Assembly: GCA_963792705.1 (NCBI GenBank) | Contig: CAWBXD010000004.1 | Span: 124,001 to 188,000, forward strand | From: JBBQVS01 sp963792705 | Lineage (GTDB): Bacteria > Chloroflexota > Ktedonobacteria > Ktedonobacterales > Ktedonobacteraceae | Length of the DNA stretch: 64,000 nucleotides | Direction: 5' to 3' | Part shown: positions 25,629-34,602 of the stretch, in pieces | Layout of the letters: every line of letters begins with the position of its first letter | Numbering within the stretch: the stretch's first letter is position 1 | The notes under the pieces: model-generated | The model's input: only the letters and a program-made list of their open reading frames with translations | What the model was told of the DNA's origin: nothing | Database searches by the model: none | Made by a program: the position numbers and the translations under genes

Positions 25629-28181
25629 ATGAGATTCACAAGGCGGTCGTTAGGGGGAAAACTCACGGTAAGTGCAGTGTTAGTTCTTTTGCTCTGTATG
25701 CTCTTCTACATCATAACAACATGGGGACTCTTCACTTTTTACGCTAATCGTGAGACCAGAAACAACGCACAAACTCAGCTTTCCCTCGCGAAACAAGCTT
25801 ATACAGCCCATAACACAGTATTAATACAAGCATTACAAACAATAGCTAGCGATCAGACTATCATTTCCTCCATTACAGCACAAGGGAGGATAATGCAAAG
25901 TCGTTTGCAAGAAATTTCTTCGCCTATACGGAATCGTTTCTCGCTTTCCACCATAGAGATTGTGTCACCGAACCACAACATTCTCGCGCACGGAGAGGAT
26001 GATAAGGGAAATGGTACGCTATCTGTTCTTGCAGTTCCTCTTATAGATCAAGCGGCAGTTATGGGTAAGATCGCCACATCGCTGCAAACAGAAATGCTTA
26101 GTGTGTCACCCGCACAGCAGAGTAGCTGGGTATTACGTATTGCACTGCCCATTCTGCAAGGAAATCATAAGGCACCCGTTGGCGTCTTACTAGCGGCCCA
26201 ACCAATTGATGATACATTTGCACAAGCAATTGTAGACCATACAAACACAAATATTTTGCTCTGTGTATCAGGCAAGTTACAAGGCATCGCGCAAACAACT
26301 CTAAATACTCTCTCTCGTACCACATTGTCTTCATCAGGGAACGTATGCCAGGAAAATACACAAAGTGTGAGTGATGGCACACAACGCTACACAGCGTTAG
26401 GGGATTTGATTCCAACAGCCTACCAAACTACAGGCTCGTCTCAACTCCTCATAATCGCTGTAGAGCCTCCGACGGCCATTTTACTGTATAATCGGCGCGT
26501 ACTACTGCTCCTACTTGGAGTGGGACTATTTACCTTCGCGCTAGGCATCTTCCTCTACGCGTTTATCACGCAGATGTTTTTTATCCGTCCCTTACATCGT
26601 CTACAGGCACAAGTGCAAACTCAGGTAGTGGAGAATGCAGGAGTTATTCTGCCAGCACAAGACGAGGTCGCGATGCTTTCGCATTCGTTTGATCTCCTCT
26701 CTAAATCCTTAGAGAGCGAAAGTCAAGCTATGATTGAACAGATGAGCAACGTGCTTGTAATGAGCGAGGCTCTTATCTCGACAGTCAACCTTGAACAACT
26801 TCTAGGCGAAGTTGTGGCGCGCCTGGGACATATTATGCAAGCAAAGCATGTATCGCTACTCCTTTACGGACGTGAGATGCTTTCACCGTGGGCTGTGGCA
26901 CAATGGTCCGAGACGGGAACAACAACTCCAATCGCCTTGTCACCACGTACATCAACATTATCTGATGTACAGGAGAAAGGGGAGGTCACAGTACATGCCG
27001 ATCCTGATGGAGATGTTACGCTGGCCGCCACAACAAAAATGGTGGCTTTGACTCATAGTAGCAGTGGGAAGGGAAAAGCAGTTCGTCCTGCTCAAACTCC
27101 TCAGATACCCTATGGCATACGTCGCCCACGCATTCCACGTCCTGCGCTCCGTGATCTGGATATGATTTTGGCTCGCACGGTTATCTCGAAGCATAAAATT
27201 GCCTATGACGAAAATATAGCGTTAGGTTCTCAAGAGCATGAGGGCACCTGGGTGCGTATGGCACTTGACGCAGGCTATCATGCAGTCATTGCTGTACCGC
27301 TTCTTTTGCAAGATCAAGCGATTGGAGCGTTTATGCTCTACCTGGACAAGCCCTATCAGGTGAGCAAACGTGATACCTTTCTGCTCAGTACAGCCGCGAT
27401 TCAAACTTCGATGGCGGTCCAGAATGCATTGTTGTTCGCGGAAGTAAAAGAGAAGAACGCCGCTCTTGAGCGCGCGAACGCTTTGAAATCACAGTTTTTG
27501 TCAACTGTAACGCATGAGTTGCGTTCTCCATTGCATAGCATTATTGGATATGGCTCACTCATTGTTGATGGCTTTGTTGAGGGCAACCTGACACCTCAGC
27601 AGGAAGAGGATATTCGCTTTATCGTGAGACGCGCCGAAGACCTCTCCGATCTTGTGGACGAAATGCTCGACCTCTCAAAAATCGAGGCAGATAAGATCGA
27701 AGTGAAACCAGAGCCAATAGAGCTTACGGCCAGTTTACAAGATGTTATCAATCAACTCAAATTAGTGGCGAATGAGAAAAAGATATATCTCACACTTGAT
27801 ATGGAAGAGCACATGCCACGTGTATACGCAGATGGCTATCGTTTACGACAAGTTATCACAAATCTTGTCTCTAACGCCCTGAAGTTTACAGAGCAGGGGG
27901 GCGTCACCATTCGCTGTACATCGCTACATGATAGGGGCATGGTACGCATAGCCGTACAGGATACAGGGATTGGCATCTCACCGGCCGCCCTCGGCCTCAT
28001 CTTTGAGGCATTTCGACAAGCAGATGGAAGTACTACGCGGCGCTTTGGAGGTACTGGTCTGGGGCTAACAATTGCGAAGAGACTCGTTGAATTACAAGGG
28101 GGCGAGATTTCGGTAGAAAGTATCGTGGGTCAAGGCTCCATATTTTCATTGACCTTGCCTATTGCGAACGTCAAAGTATAA
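25629..28181 (+). CDS. Membrane sensor histidine kinase (extracellular sensor, HAMP, GAF, HisKA, HATPase)
   Basis: An 850-aa kinase (877 aa if ATG 25548 is used; 25629 is preferred because it gives a short basic N-terminus directly before TM1). TM1 ~20-42, an outer sensor of ~240 residues (Cache-like), TM2 near residue 290 (LLLLLGVGLFTFALGIFLYA), HAMP, a GAF domain with an extended loop ending LFAEVKEKNAALERANALKS, the H-box FLSTVTHELRSPLHSIIGYG and the ATPase N/G boxes (LRQVITNLVSNALKFTEQGG, DTGIGIS, GGTGLGLTIAKRLV). It autophosphorylates on the H-box His. The receiver gene 32 bp downstream is the likely partner. Confidence 0.92.
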   Translation: MRFTRRSLGGKLTVSAVLVLLLCMLFYIITTWGLFTFYANRETRNNAQTQLSLAKQAYTAHNTVLIQALQTIASDQTIISSITAQGRIMQSRLQEISSPIRNRFSLSTIEIVSPNHNILAHGEDDKGNGTLSVLAVPLIDQAAVMGKIATSLQTEMLSVSPAQQSSWVLRIALPILQGNHKAPVGVLLAAQPIDDTFAQAIVDHTNTNILLCVSGKLQGIAQTTLNTLSRTTLSSSGNVCQENTQSVSDGTQRYTALGDLIPTAYQTTGSSQLLIIAVEPPTAILLYNRRVLLLLLGVGLFTFALGIFLYAFITQMFFIRPLHRLQAQVQTQVVENAGVILPAQDEVAMLSHSFDLLSKSLESESQAMIEQMSNVLVMSEALISTVNLEQLLGEVVARLGHIMQAKHVSLLLYGREMLSPWAVAQWSETGTTTPIALSPRTSTLSDVQEKGEVTVHADPDGDVTLAATTKMVALTHSSSGKGKAVRPAQTPQIPYGIRRPRIPRPALRDLDMILARTVISKHKIAYDENIALGSQEHEGTWVRMALDAGYHAVIAVPLLLQDQAIGAFMLYLDKPYQVSKRDTFLLSTAAIQTSMAVQNALLFAEVKEKNAALERANALKSQFLSTVTHELRSPLHSIIGYGSLIVDGFVEGNLTPQQEEDIRFIVRRAEDLSDLVDEMLDLSKIEADKIEVKPEPIELTASLQDVINQLKLVANEKKIYLTLDMEEHMPRVYADGYRLRQVITNLVSNALKFTEQGGVTIRCTSLHDRGMVRIAVQDTGIGISPAALGLIFEAFRQADGSTTRRFGGTGLGLTIAKRLVELQGGEISVESIVGQGSIFSLTLPIANVKV

Positions 28182-28213
28182 GCAGCAACGAAAGAAAGCA
28201 TACGAGCAAACAT

Positions 28214-28603
28214 ATGAGCACACCTACACTAGGCACACCAGCAATTCTTATTGTTGAGAATGAGGCGTCGAACCGCATTCTCATTGAACGCGTCCTATCA
28301 ACACGCGGCTACCGTTGTATTTCAGCGTCAAATGGTCAAGAAGCCCTTGATCTGCTCGATAAAGAGCATGTTGACCTTATTTTAACAGACCTTTCTATGC
28401 CTGTCCTTGACGGATATCGCACAACGCAATTAATTCGCTCACGTCCACATCTCGCTAACGTTCCTATTGTTGCGGTGACAGCCTTTGCGCTAAGCGATGA
28501 AGGTGAGGCAGCAAAGCGTATTGGTTGCACGGAATATTTGACCAAACCATTCAAGCCGCGTCAACTTTTAGAATTGGTGGAGCGTTTGTTGCCTCCCCAA
28601 TAA
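28214..28603 (+). CDS. Single-domain response regulator (receiver only)
   Basis: A 129-aa CheY-like receiver: acidic pocket at LIVENEASNR, phospho-acceptor Asp in LILTDLSMPVLDGY, the Thr in VAVTAFALS and the Lys in EYLTKPFKP. There is no output domain, so it probably feeds a phosphorelay or binds a target protein. It follows the histidine kinase by 32 bp on the same strand and is probably co-transcribed. Confidence 0.93.
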   Translation: MSTPTLGTPAILIVENEASNRILIERVLSTRGYRCISASNGQEALDLLDKEHVDLILTDLSMPVLDGYRTTQLIRSRPHLANVPIVAVTAFALSDEGEAAKRIGCTEYLTKPFKPRQLLELVERLLPPQ

Positions 28604-28735
28604 ACAAACGGTACACCAAACCGCATTACCCATTACTGTTGCACTCATCCATCATAGTGGGTATATGGCATAGGACCAATTAGCACGGCCTGATCGGTCT
28701 CTCTTTTTACAATATAGAGTAGGAGTTTCTTGTAA

Positions 28736-30259
28736 ATGAACATTTCAGCAGTAACACAAGCGGCACAAGCAGTATCAACTGATGTGCTGGTTGTAACGGC
28801 GGCACGTAAAGTCGGAAAAGACGAACAAGGTGTGCAGCTTTCAGCAACCGCTGCCTCGGTGGATACGCTCTTAAATGGGCTTATTCAAGAGGTATGTGCA
28901 GATGGAGAATTCAAGGGTGGCCTCGGTGAGGTGTTGACGATTCATACAATGGGTCGTATGACTGTCAAGCGTGTACTCGTCGTTGGTTTAGGTTCGCAGG
29001 ACAAGATTACAACGCAGGCACTTCATCGCGCCAGTGCCATTGCAACACGGCACGCACAAAACACAGGAGCGCACTCTATCACTCTTGCTCTACAATGGCA
29101 TGGCGCGCAAAACGATGTATTCTCAAACGAGGTGCAAGCGGAGGTTGAGGGAGCGTTATTGGGACTTTATACCTTTAGAATGTATAAGCATGCCGAACAG
29201 ACGAGTAATGGTAAAAATGTCTCACATATAAACGTTCTAACAGAAGAGAGTGCTGATACAACAAGCATTGAACGAGCGATTGAGCAGGGACAAGCACTGG
29301 CAGAGGCAACGAACTTTGCACGCAACCTGATTAATGAGCCTCCAAATGTGTTAACCCCCACTGAACTGGCTAACCGCGCTACGAGTATGGCGAAACAGTT
29401 TGGCTTGGAGTATGAAGTATTCGATAAGGCCAAGATTACTGAATTAGAAATGGGTGGTCTGCTTGGAGTCGCTCAGGGTAGTGCTGAACCTCCACAGTTC
29501 ATTGTGCTACGCTACCGTGGTGGACAGGCAGCGGACAAAGGTATGGCACTCGTTGGCAAAGGTATTACCTTCGACACCGGTGGCATCTCGATCAAGCCAG
29601 CAGCAGGGATGGACGAGATGAAAGGCGACATGGGCGGTGCCGCTGCCGTTCTTGGCGCAATGCAAGCAATTGCCGCCCTGAAACCAGCAATCAATGTTAC
29701 AGCACTTGTACCAACCTGCGAAAATATGCCGAGTGGAACAGCATATCGTCCTGGTGATATTCTACGCATCTCAAACGGCAAAACAATTGAGATCGTGAAT
29801 ACGGATGCCGAGGGTCGCTTGATCTTAGCTGATGCCCTTTCTTACGCGGTCAAAGAGGGTCTCTCCCCTATTGTCGATCTGGCAACGCTTACCGGTGCTA
29901 TAGTTGTTGCGTTAGGAAATGTTAACACTGGAGTGTTCAGCAACGATGAGCAATTGACCAATAGTATCATCGCTGCAGGTCGGGTCGCGGGCGAAAAGTT
30001 CTGGCCGATGCCAATGGACGAAGAGTATGGCGAATCGATTAAGAGCGACATAGCCGATGTGAAGCAAACAGGCAGTCGTGCCGGTTCGTCAATTACGGCG
30101 GCGAAAATCCTGGAACAGTTCGTTGGGGATGCGAAGTGGGCACACCTGGATATCGCAGGGACCAGCTATCTCGAAACAAAAAAATCCTACCAAGAAAAAG
30201 GGGCAACAGGCGTTGGTGTACGCACACTAGCGGAACTGGCTCGCCAGTTAGCCAAGTAG
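28736..30259 (+). CDS. pepA: Leucyl aminopeptidase (cytosol aminopeptidase, M17)
   Basis: A 507-aa two-zinc aminopeptidase, standard PepA length. The N-terminal macro-like domain (MTVKRVLVVGLGSQDKI) is followed by the catalytic domain: LVGKGITFDTGGISIKP (metal and catalytic Lys), DMGGAAAVLGAM and the family signature NTDAEGRLILADAL with metal ligands and the bicarbonate-binding Arg. It removes N-terminal residues from peptides in the cytoplasm; PepA can also bind DNA in enterics, which cannot be judged here. GGAG lies ahead of ATG 28736. It ends against a 30-bp perfect hairpin. Confidence 0.96.
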   Translation: MNISAVTQAAQAVSTDVLVVTAARKVGKDEQGVQLSATAASVDTLLNGLIQEVCADGEFKGGLGEVLTIHTMGRMTVKRVLVVGLGSQDKITTQALHRASAIATRHAQNTGAHSITLALQWHGAQNDVFSNEVQAEVEGALLGLYTFRMYKHAEQTSNGKNVSHINVLTEESADTTSIERAIEQGQALAEATNFARNLINEPPNVLTPTELANRATSMAKQFGLEYEVFDKAKITELEMGGLLGVAQGSAEPPQFIVLRYRGGQAADKGMALVGKGITFDTGGISIKPAAGMDEMKGDMGGAAAVLGAMQAIAALKPAINVTALVPTCENMPSGTAYRPGDILRISNGKTIEIVNTDAEGRLILADALSYAVKEGLSPIVDLATLTGAIVVALGNVNTGVFSNDEQLTNSIIAAGRVAGEKFWPMPMDEEYGESIKSDIADVKQTGSRAGSSITAAKILEQFVGDAKWAHLDIAGTSYLETKKSYQEKGATGVGVRTLAELARQLAK

Positions 30260-30266
30260 ATTTTTC

Positions 30267-30337
30267 AAATCCAAAACATCTCAATTCATGATGAGCGCGT
30301 TTGCTCATCATGAATTGAGATGTTTTGGATTTTTTAA
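30267..30337 (+). terminator. 30-bp perfect-stem terminator between pepA and a converging oxidoreductase
   Basis: Arms 30267-30296 and 30303-30332 are exact complements with a GCGTTT loop, and the plus strand continues with T. It ends one base before the stop codon of the minus-strand oxidoreductase gene. Confidence 0.88.
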
Positions 30338-31767
30338 AACGCTCGCCCTAACGCAGCTTTCGCTGCATAATAGCCACACATACCATGCACACCACCGGAA
30401 GGGGGCGTTGAGGACGAGCAAATGTAGATACGTTTGTTCGGCGTGGTATATGGGTTGAGACGAATGGTTGGACGGGTAAAGAATTGGAGCAGGTCGGCCA
30501 CACCGCCATTGATATCGCCACCGATATAGTTTGCGTTATATGCCTCTATCGCGTTTGGTGGAATGACGTTTTTCGCCAGGATACGGTCATGAAAGCCGGG
30601 TGCAAAGCGTTCTATCTGTGCGTCGATGCGCTCGGTCATATCGAAGGTCGAGCCATTGGGGATATGACTGTATGCCCACACAGTATGTTTTCCTGCTGGT
30701 GCGCGTGTATCATCAAACAGGCTTTGTTGGGCAAGCAACACAAAAGGCTTTTCTGATGGAATGCCCTGTGCTATTTGTCGCTCCGAAAGTGCCACTTCCG
30801 CAAGTGTTCCCCCAATATGTACGGTGCCAGCGCGCAAGCATTCTTGAGCTTTCCAGGGAATGGGACCATCAAGCGCGTAATCAATTTTAAAAACGCCTGG
30901 ACCATAACGATAGCGTTCTAAACTATGTCGATAGCCATCAGGTAAATGCTTCCCAGCAATACGCAATAGCTGACGCGGAGTGATATCAAACAAAAGAGCA
31001 CGTGCGGTGGGAAGCATCTCGATTGATGTCACTTCAACACCTGTGACGATTTCGCCACCAAGTGAGCGTAGATAGGCGGCAAGCGCATCAACAATGGCTT
31101 GTGAGCCGCCACGTGGAATAGGCCAGCCTACACCATGTCCGAAGAGCGCGAGCATGATACCGAAGGCAGCACTCAAACTGTGTTCAAGTGGTAGGAATGA
31201 GTGGGCAGCCATACCTGAGAAGATAGCACGTGCTCGCTCACCTCTGAACAACTGTTTCGCAAGGCTTTCCGCAGACCGAATAGCTTCCAGCCCGAAAGGG
31301 GCCAGCATAAAAGGATGCTGAAAGGATTGCGGACGTAGAGGTCCAAGCAGAGTGTCTGCTAATGTTTGCCAATGTGTCACGAGCGGCGTCATAAAGCGGC
31401 TATACGCATCTGCATCGCAACCTAGCGTCTCAGTTGTTGCCGCGATAGAACGCTCCAGAATCATAGCCGTACCGTCATCGAGTGGATGCGCGAGTGCTGC
31501 TGGTGGCTGAATCCATTCTAGCCCATATTGCTCTAATGGCTGTGTACGAAAAAATGGTGAGGCCAGCCCAAGTGGGTGAATGGCGGAACAGATGTCGTGC
31601 CTGAATCCTGGCAAGGTCAACTCTTTGGTACGCGACCCGCCACCAATAGTATCCTTTGCCTCGAAGACGACAACGGACTTGCCCGCTTGTGCTAGCGTGA
31701 TAGCGGCTGCAAGACCATTTGGTCCTGAGCCGATCACAACCGCGTCATAGCTTTGTTGTAAAGACAT
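30334..31767 (-). CDS. Phytoene dehydrogenase-like FAD-dependent oxidoreductase
   Basis: A 477-aa flavoprotein. The N-terminal dinucleotide-binding motif VVIGSGPNGLAAAITLAQAG with FEAKDTIGGGSRT (GG-doublet of the amine oxidase/CrtI clan) and the C-terminal YICSSSTPPSGGVHGMCGYYAA are those of the CrtI-like NAD(P)/FAD oxidoreductases widespread in bacteria. No carotenoid genes accompany it, so a role in pigment synthesis is unsupported; retinol-saturase-like or other lipid oxidation is equally possible. Start ATG 31767, 15 bp after a DinB-family gene on the same strand, with which it probably forms an operon. Confidence 0.85.
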   Translation of the reverse strand: MSLQQSYDAVVIGSGPNGLAAAITLAQAGKSVVVFEAKDTIGGGSRTKELTLPGFRHDICSAIHPLGLASPFFRTQPLEQYGLEWIQPPAALAHPLDDGTAMILERSIAATTETLGCDADAYSRFMTPLVTHWQTLADTLLGPLRPQSFQHPFMLAPFGLEAIRSAESLAKQLFRGERARAIFSGMAAHSFLPLEHSLSAAFGIMLALFGHGVGWPIPRGGSQAIVDALAAYLRSLGGEIVTGVEVTSIEMLPTARALLFDITPRQLLRIAGKHLPDGYRHSLERYRYGPGVFKIDYALDGPIPWKAQECLRAGTVHIGGTLAEVALSERQIAQGIPSEKPFVLLAQQSLFDDTRAPAGKHTVWAYSHIPNGSTFDMTERIDAQIERFAPGFHDRILAKNVIPPNAIEAYNANYIGGDINGGVADLLQFFTRPTIRLNPYTTPNKRIYICSSSTPPSGGVHGMCGYYAAKAALGRAF

Positions 31768-31782
31768 GAAGATGCCTGATTT

Positions 31783-32334
31783 CTATACCCGTGTTTGCGA
31801 TTGACGCATAATTTCTCGCAACTGTTCAATGTGTCCCCCACCATGCAAAATACCCAACGCATGCATACCTACAGCATTCATGGGACCAAAGCTAGGGATA
31901 CGCATGATCGTCACGTCGAGATGTGGTGCATCAGGCCATGCATCAAGATACGCTTTACACATACGACGACTCTCTCTCAAACGAGCGTGGACCTGTTGCG
32001 CCGTATGAATAGTTTGCCAGGGAACCTCGTTACGCAATCGACCCTCGAAGGCAATGCCACGCGCTAAGACGGAGCCAATTGATGACGCCTCCTCAAGTGT
32101 CGCTGTCAAATGAACAATAACATGCCCCAAGGTATACGCCTCTTCACTTGCATCTTTCAAATCTGGATCATGAGGTACAAATGTGGTCCCCATATCTGTG
32201 ACACCTGTAACAATAGATTCGATGGTATCGAAAAGGTCGTCAGTAGCTTTATAAAGATCAGCATGGGTAACGTCGCGTACAGCATCGGCATAGCTGGCCT
32301 TGCCCGAACGAAACGCCTCAAAATCAAGAACCAT
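31783..32334 (-). CDS. DinB-like four-helix metal-binding protein
   Basis: A 183-aa all-alpha protein. The spaced histidines HVIVHLTATLEEA and HALGILHGGGHIEQLREIM match the DinB/YfiT metal site. Many such proteins are thiol-dependent transferases or hydrolases (bacillithiol or mycothiol type), others have no known reaction. AGGAG precedes ATG 32334. It is the upstream gene of a two-gene unit with the FAD oxidoreductase. Confidence 0.78.
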   Translation of the reverse strand: MVLDFEAFRSGKASYADAVRDVTHADLYKATDDLFDTIESIVTGVTDMGTTFVPHDPDLKDASEEAYTLGHVIVHLTATLEEASSIGSVLARGIAFEGRLRNEVPWQTIHTAQQVHARLRESRRMCKAYLDAWPDAPHLDVTIMRIPSFGPMNAVGMHALGILHGGGHIEQLREIMRQSQTRV

Positions 32335-32540
32335 GTAGTGAAACTCCTATCGTAAATATGCTCTGTATATAGAGTAGCATATTCCGACAGGAGACGCTAA
32401 GATGGGTGAAAACGTAGCATTACAGTATCTTGCGCTCCAAACAAAGCTTGTGTACTTGCTGCCCAGCAACGTAAAGAATTATAGGACTATTCGTGTTTAC
32501 TAGTATGGATATCTACATTGCCAGTCTATAAGAGGATACT

Positions 32541-33746
32541 ATGTCCAATATTTCGTTTTCAGGCTTGCTTCTCGTCATGGTAACTGCCTTTGTCGCTCCA
32601 ATCCTCCTAGGTCTAAGCCCAGCACGTCGTCTACCCTCAGTTGTGCTTGAAATTGTTGCGGGGATTCTTATTGGTCCCTCGGTACTTGGCTGGGTAAAAG
32701 TCGATTCCCCAATTCAAATTCTCTCGCTACTGGGATTAGCCTTCCTGCTCTTTCTTGCCGGTTTAGAGGTTGAGCTTGAACGTCTCAAGGGTCGTCTCCT
32801 TGTGTTCGTTAGTGGAGCATTTTTGCTTTCACTCGGTCTAGCTCTGCTAGTAGGGTTCGCGCTTTTCTTAGGTGGTCAAGTACTCTCACCACTCTTTATC
32901 GCTATTGTACTTGTTGCGACAGCCTTAGGCGTGGTTGTACCGTTGCTTAAAGATGCAGACGAGAGCGAAACTAGTTTTGGACAGCTTGTCATTGCGGGAG
33001 CGATGTTTGCTGAGTTCGGTTCAATTATCCTCCTTTCGCTTTTCTTCTCAGGCGAAGCAACAAGTACAGGCACAAAACTAGTATTGCTGGTTGGCTTCAT
33101 TCTTTTAGCTGCTGCTTTTACCTTTGTAGTTCTACGATTGGAACACTCAATGCATCTCGCAGTAGTGCTTCAGAGGCTACAAGATACAACCGCGCAAATT
33201 CGTGTCCGTGGTGCCTTCATGCTTCTTGTTGCATTCGTTGCCCTTGCTGGCGCATTCGGACTCGAAACAATTCTGGGAGCATTTATAGCGGGTGTGATTC
33301 TCAGACTGATAGATGCAGACCGCATGATGACGCATCCTCAGTTTCGGCAAAAACTTGATGCGGTTGGTTTCGGGGTTTTCGTACCAGTATTTTTTGTGAC
33401 AAGTGGACTGAACTTCAACCTTGCTGCACTACTGGCTAGCCCATCAACGATCTTACGTATCCCAATTTTTCTACTTGCACTGCTTCTGGTCAGGGGAATA
33501 CCAGCATTACTATATCGTCCCCTTGTTGGGAGTCGTCGTGCAGTAGTTGCCGGATTACTACAAGCAACATCACTTTCATTTATTGTCGCTGCATCACAGA
33601 TCGGTCTAGACTTACACTTAATTACGAAAGCGACTGGCGCAGCGCTCGTTGCCGCCGGACTCTTGTCTGTACTCATTTTCCCTATTATTGCACTAACGCT
33701 TTTGCATCAAAGTACAGATGGGACGGTTCCTGAAATGAAAAGTTAG
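32541..33746 (+). CDS. Cation:proton antiporter, CPA2 family (KefB/NapA-like membrane domain)
   Basis: A 401-aa membrane protein with about 12-13 helices. Signatures are LEIVAGILIGPSVLGWV near the N-terminus, FLLFLAGLEVELERLKGRL (loop of TM3-4) and the discontinuous-helix stretch GLETILGAFIAGVILRLID. It lacks the cytoplasmic TrkA-N regulatory domain of Kef channels, so it is a bare Na+/H+ or K+/H+ exchanger. GAGG is 5 nt before ATG 32541. It stands alone, with unrelated neighbours on both sides. Confidence 0.9.
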   Translation: MSNISFSGLLLVMVTAFVAPILLGLSPARRLPSVVLEIVAGILIGPSVLGWVKVDSPIQILSLLGLAFLLFLAGLEVELERLKGRLLVFVSGAFLLSLGLALLVGFALFLGGQVLSPLFIAIVLVATALGVVVPLLKDADESETSFGQLVIAGAMFAEFGSIILLSLFFSGEATSTGTKLVLLVGFILLAAAFTFVVLRLEHSMHLAVVLQRLQDTTAQIRVRGAFMLLVAFVALAGAFGLETILGAFIAGVILRLIDADRMMTHPQFRQKLDAVGFGVFVPVFFVTSGLNFNLAALLASPSTILRIPIFLLALLLVRGIPALLYRPLVGSRRAVVAGLLQATSLSFIVAASQIGLDLHLITKATGAALVAAGLLSVLIFPIIALTLLHQSTDGTVPEMKS

Positions 33747-33858
33747 TGTGATTGCAAAATCGCTAGAACAAGTTCATTTGACTAAATAGTACACTGAACC
33801 TTTGTTCTATCTGCTGATGAATGGAACACTTCACAAACTTTGTGTTATACTTTTCCTC

Positions 33859-34521
33859 ATGAACATACATATTCGCTATTTTGCCTCGTTACGCGAGATT
33901 GTTGGGCGGAATGAGGAGATATTATCGGTAGATGAAGGTACGCGGGTTGCAGATGTACGCGCGCTACTCGCGGTACGCTATCCACGCTTACAACCTATTT
34001 TGGAACGCTCGGTGTGCGCGGTCAACAAGGGCTATGTACAACCTGAGACGGTGATGCATGAGCATGATGAGCTTGTGTTTATTCCCCCGATGGGTGGAGG
34101 AACGCTTATGGAGCCGTTGATTCAACTTACCAGAGAGCCGCTCAATCGGGAGGCACTAGTTGCTGCGACAAATGATCCAAGTGTTGGTGGCATCGTGGTT
34201 TTCGAGGGTGTGGTGCGCGATAATGCACGAGGGAAACAGGTGCGTTACCTCGAATATGAGGCATACGAGGAGATGGCAGAGCAGCAGATACGGACGATTA
34301 TTGAAGAGGCGCAACAACGTTGGGGCGTCGAACGCGTCGCGGTAGCACATCGCTTCGGACGATTAGAAATCGGCGAGGCAAGCGTCATTATCGTTGTCGC
34401 AAGCCCTCATCGCGGAGAGGCGTTTGAGGCATGTCGCTATATTATAGATACACTCAAGAAGACCGTGCCCATCTGGAAAAAAGAGGTTGCCACGAATGGG
34501 GAGGAATGGGTAGAAGGCTAG
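33859..34521 (+). CDS. MoaD-MoaE fusion, molybdopterin synthase
   Basis: A 220-aa fusion. Residues 1-81 are a MoaD/ThiS ubiquitin-like domain (MNIHIRYFASLREIVG to FIPPMGGG) and ~84-220 are MoaE (GGIVVFEGVVRDNARGK; VAVAHRFGRLEIGE; catalytic-Lys region KKTVPIWKKE). Together these form the two subunits of MPT synthase, which sulfurates cyclic pyranopterin. The Gly-Gly that is normally the free, thiocarboxylated C-terminus of MoaD lies inside the chain here (79-81), so the fusion must be cleaved or sulfurated otherwise. ATG 33859 has no Shine-Dalgarno; TATACT lies 7 nt upstream, consistent with a leaderless mRNA. An upstream ATG at 33802 is less likely. Confidence 0.92.
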   Translation: MNIHIRYFASLREIVGRNEEILSVDEGTRVADVRALLAVRYPRLQPILERSVCAVNKGYVQPETVMHEHDELVFIPPMGGGTLMEPLIQLTREPLNREALVAATNDPSVGGIVVFEGVVRDNARGKQVRYLEYEAYEEMAEQQIRTIIEEAQQRWGVERVAVAHRFGRLEIGEASVIIVVASPHRGEAFEACRYIIDTLKKTVPIWKKEVATNGEEWVEG

Positions 34522-34602
34522 TAGAGGACGCATTTTGTGAGTTCTTATGGTATACTTGCCGACAAGGACTAGTGTGTTCTTACATTCCCCTCGGAGGCGT
34601 TG

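Noticed and set aside
30334..31767. Carotenoid biosynthesis (crtI) assignment
   Set aside because: CrtI-like fold only; no phytoene synthase or other carotenoid gene nearby, so a general oxidoreductase name is used.
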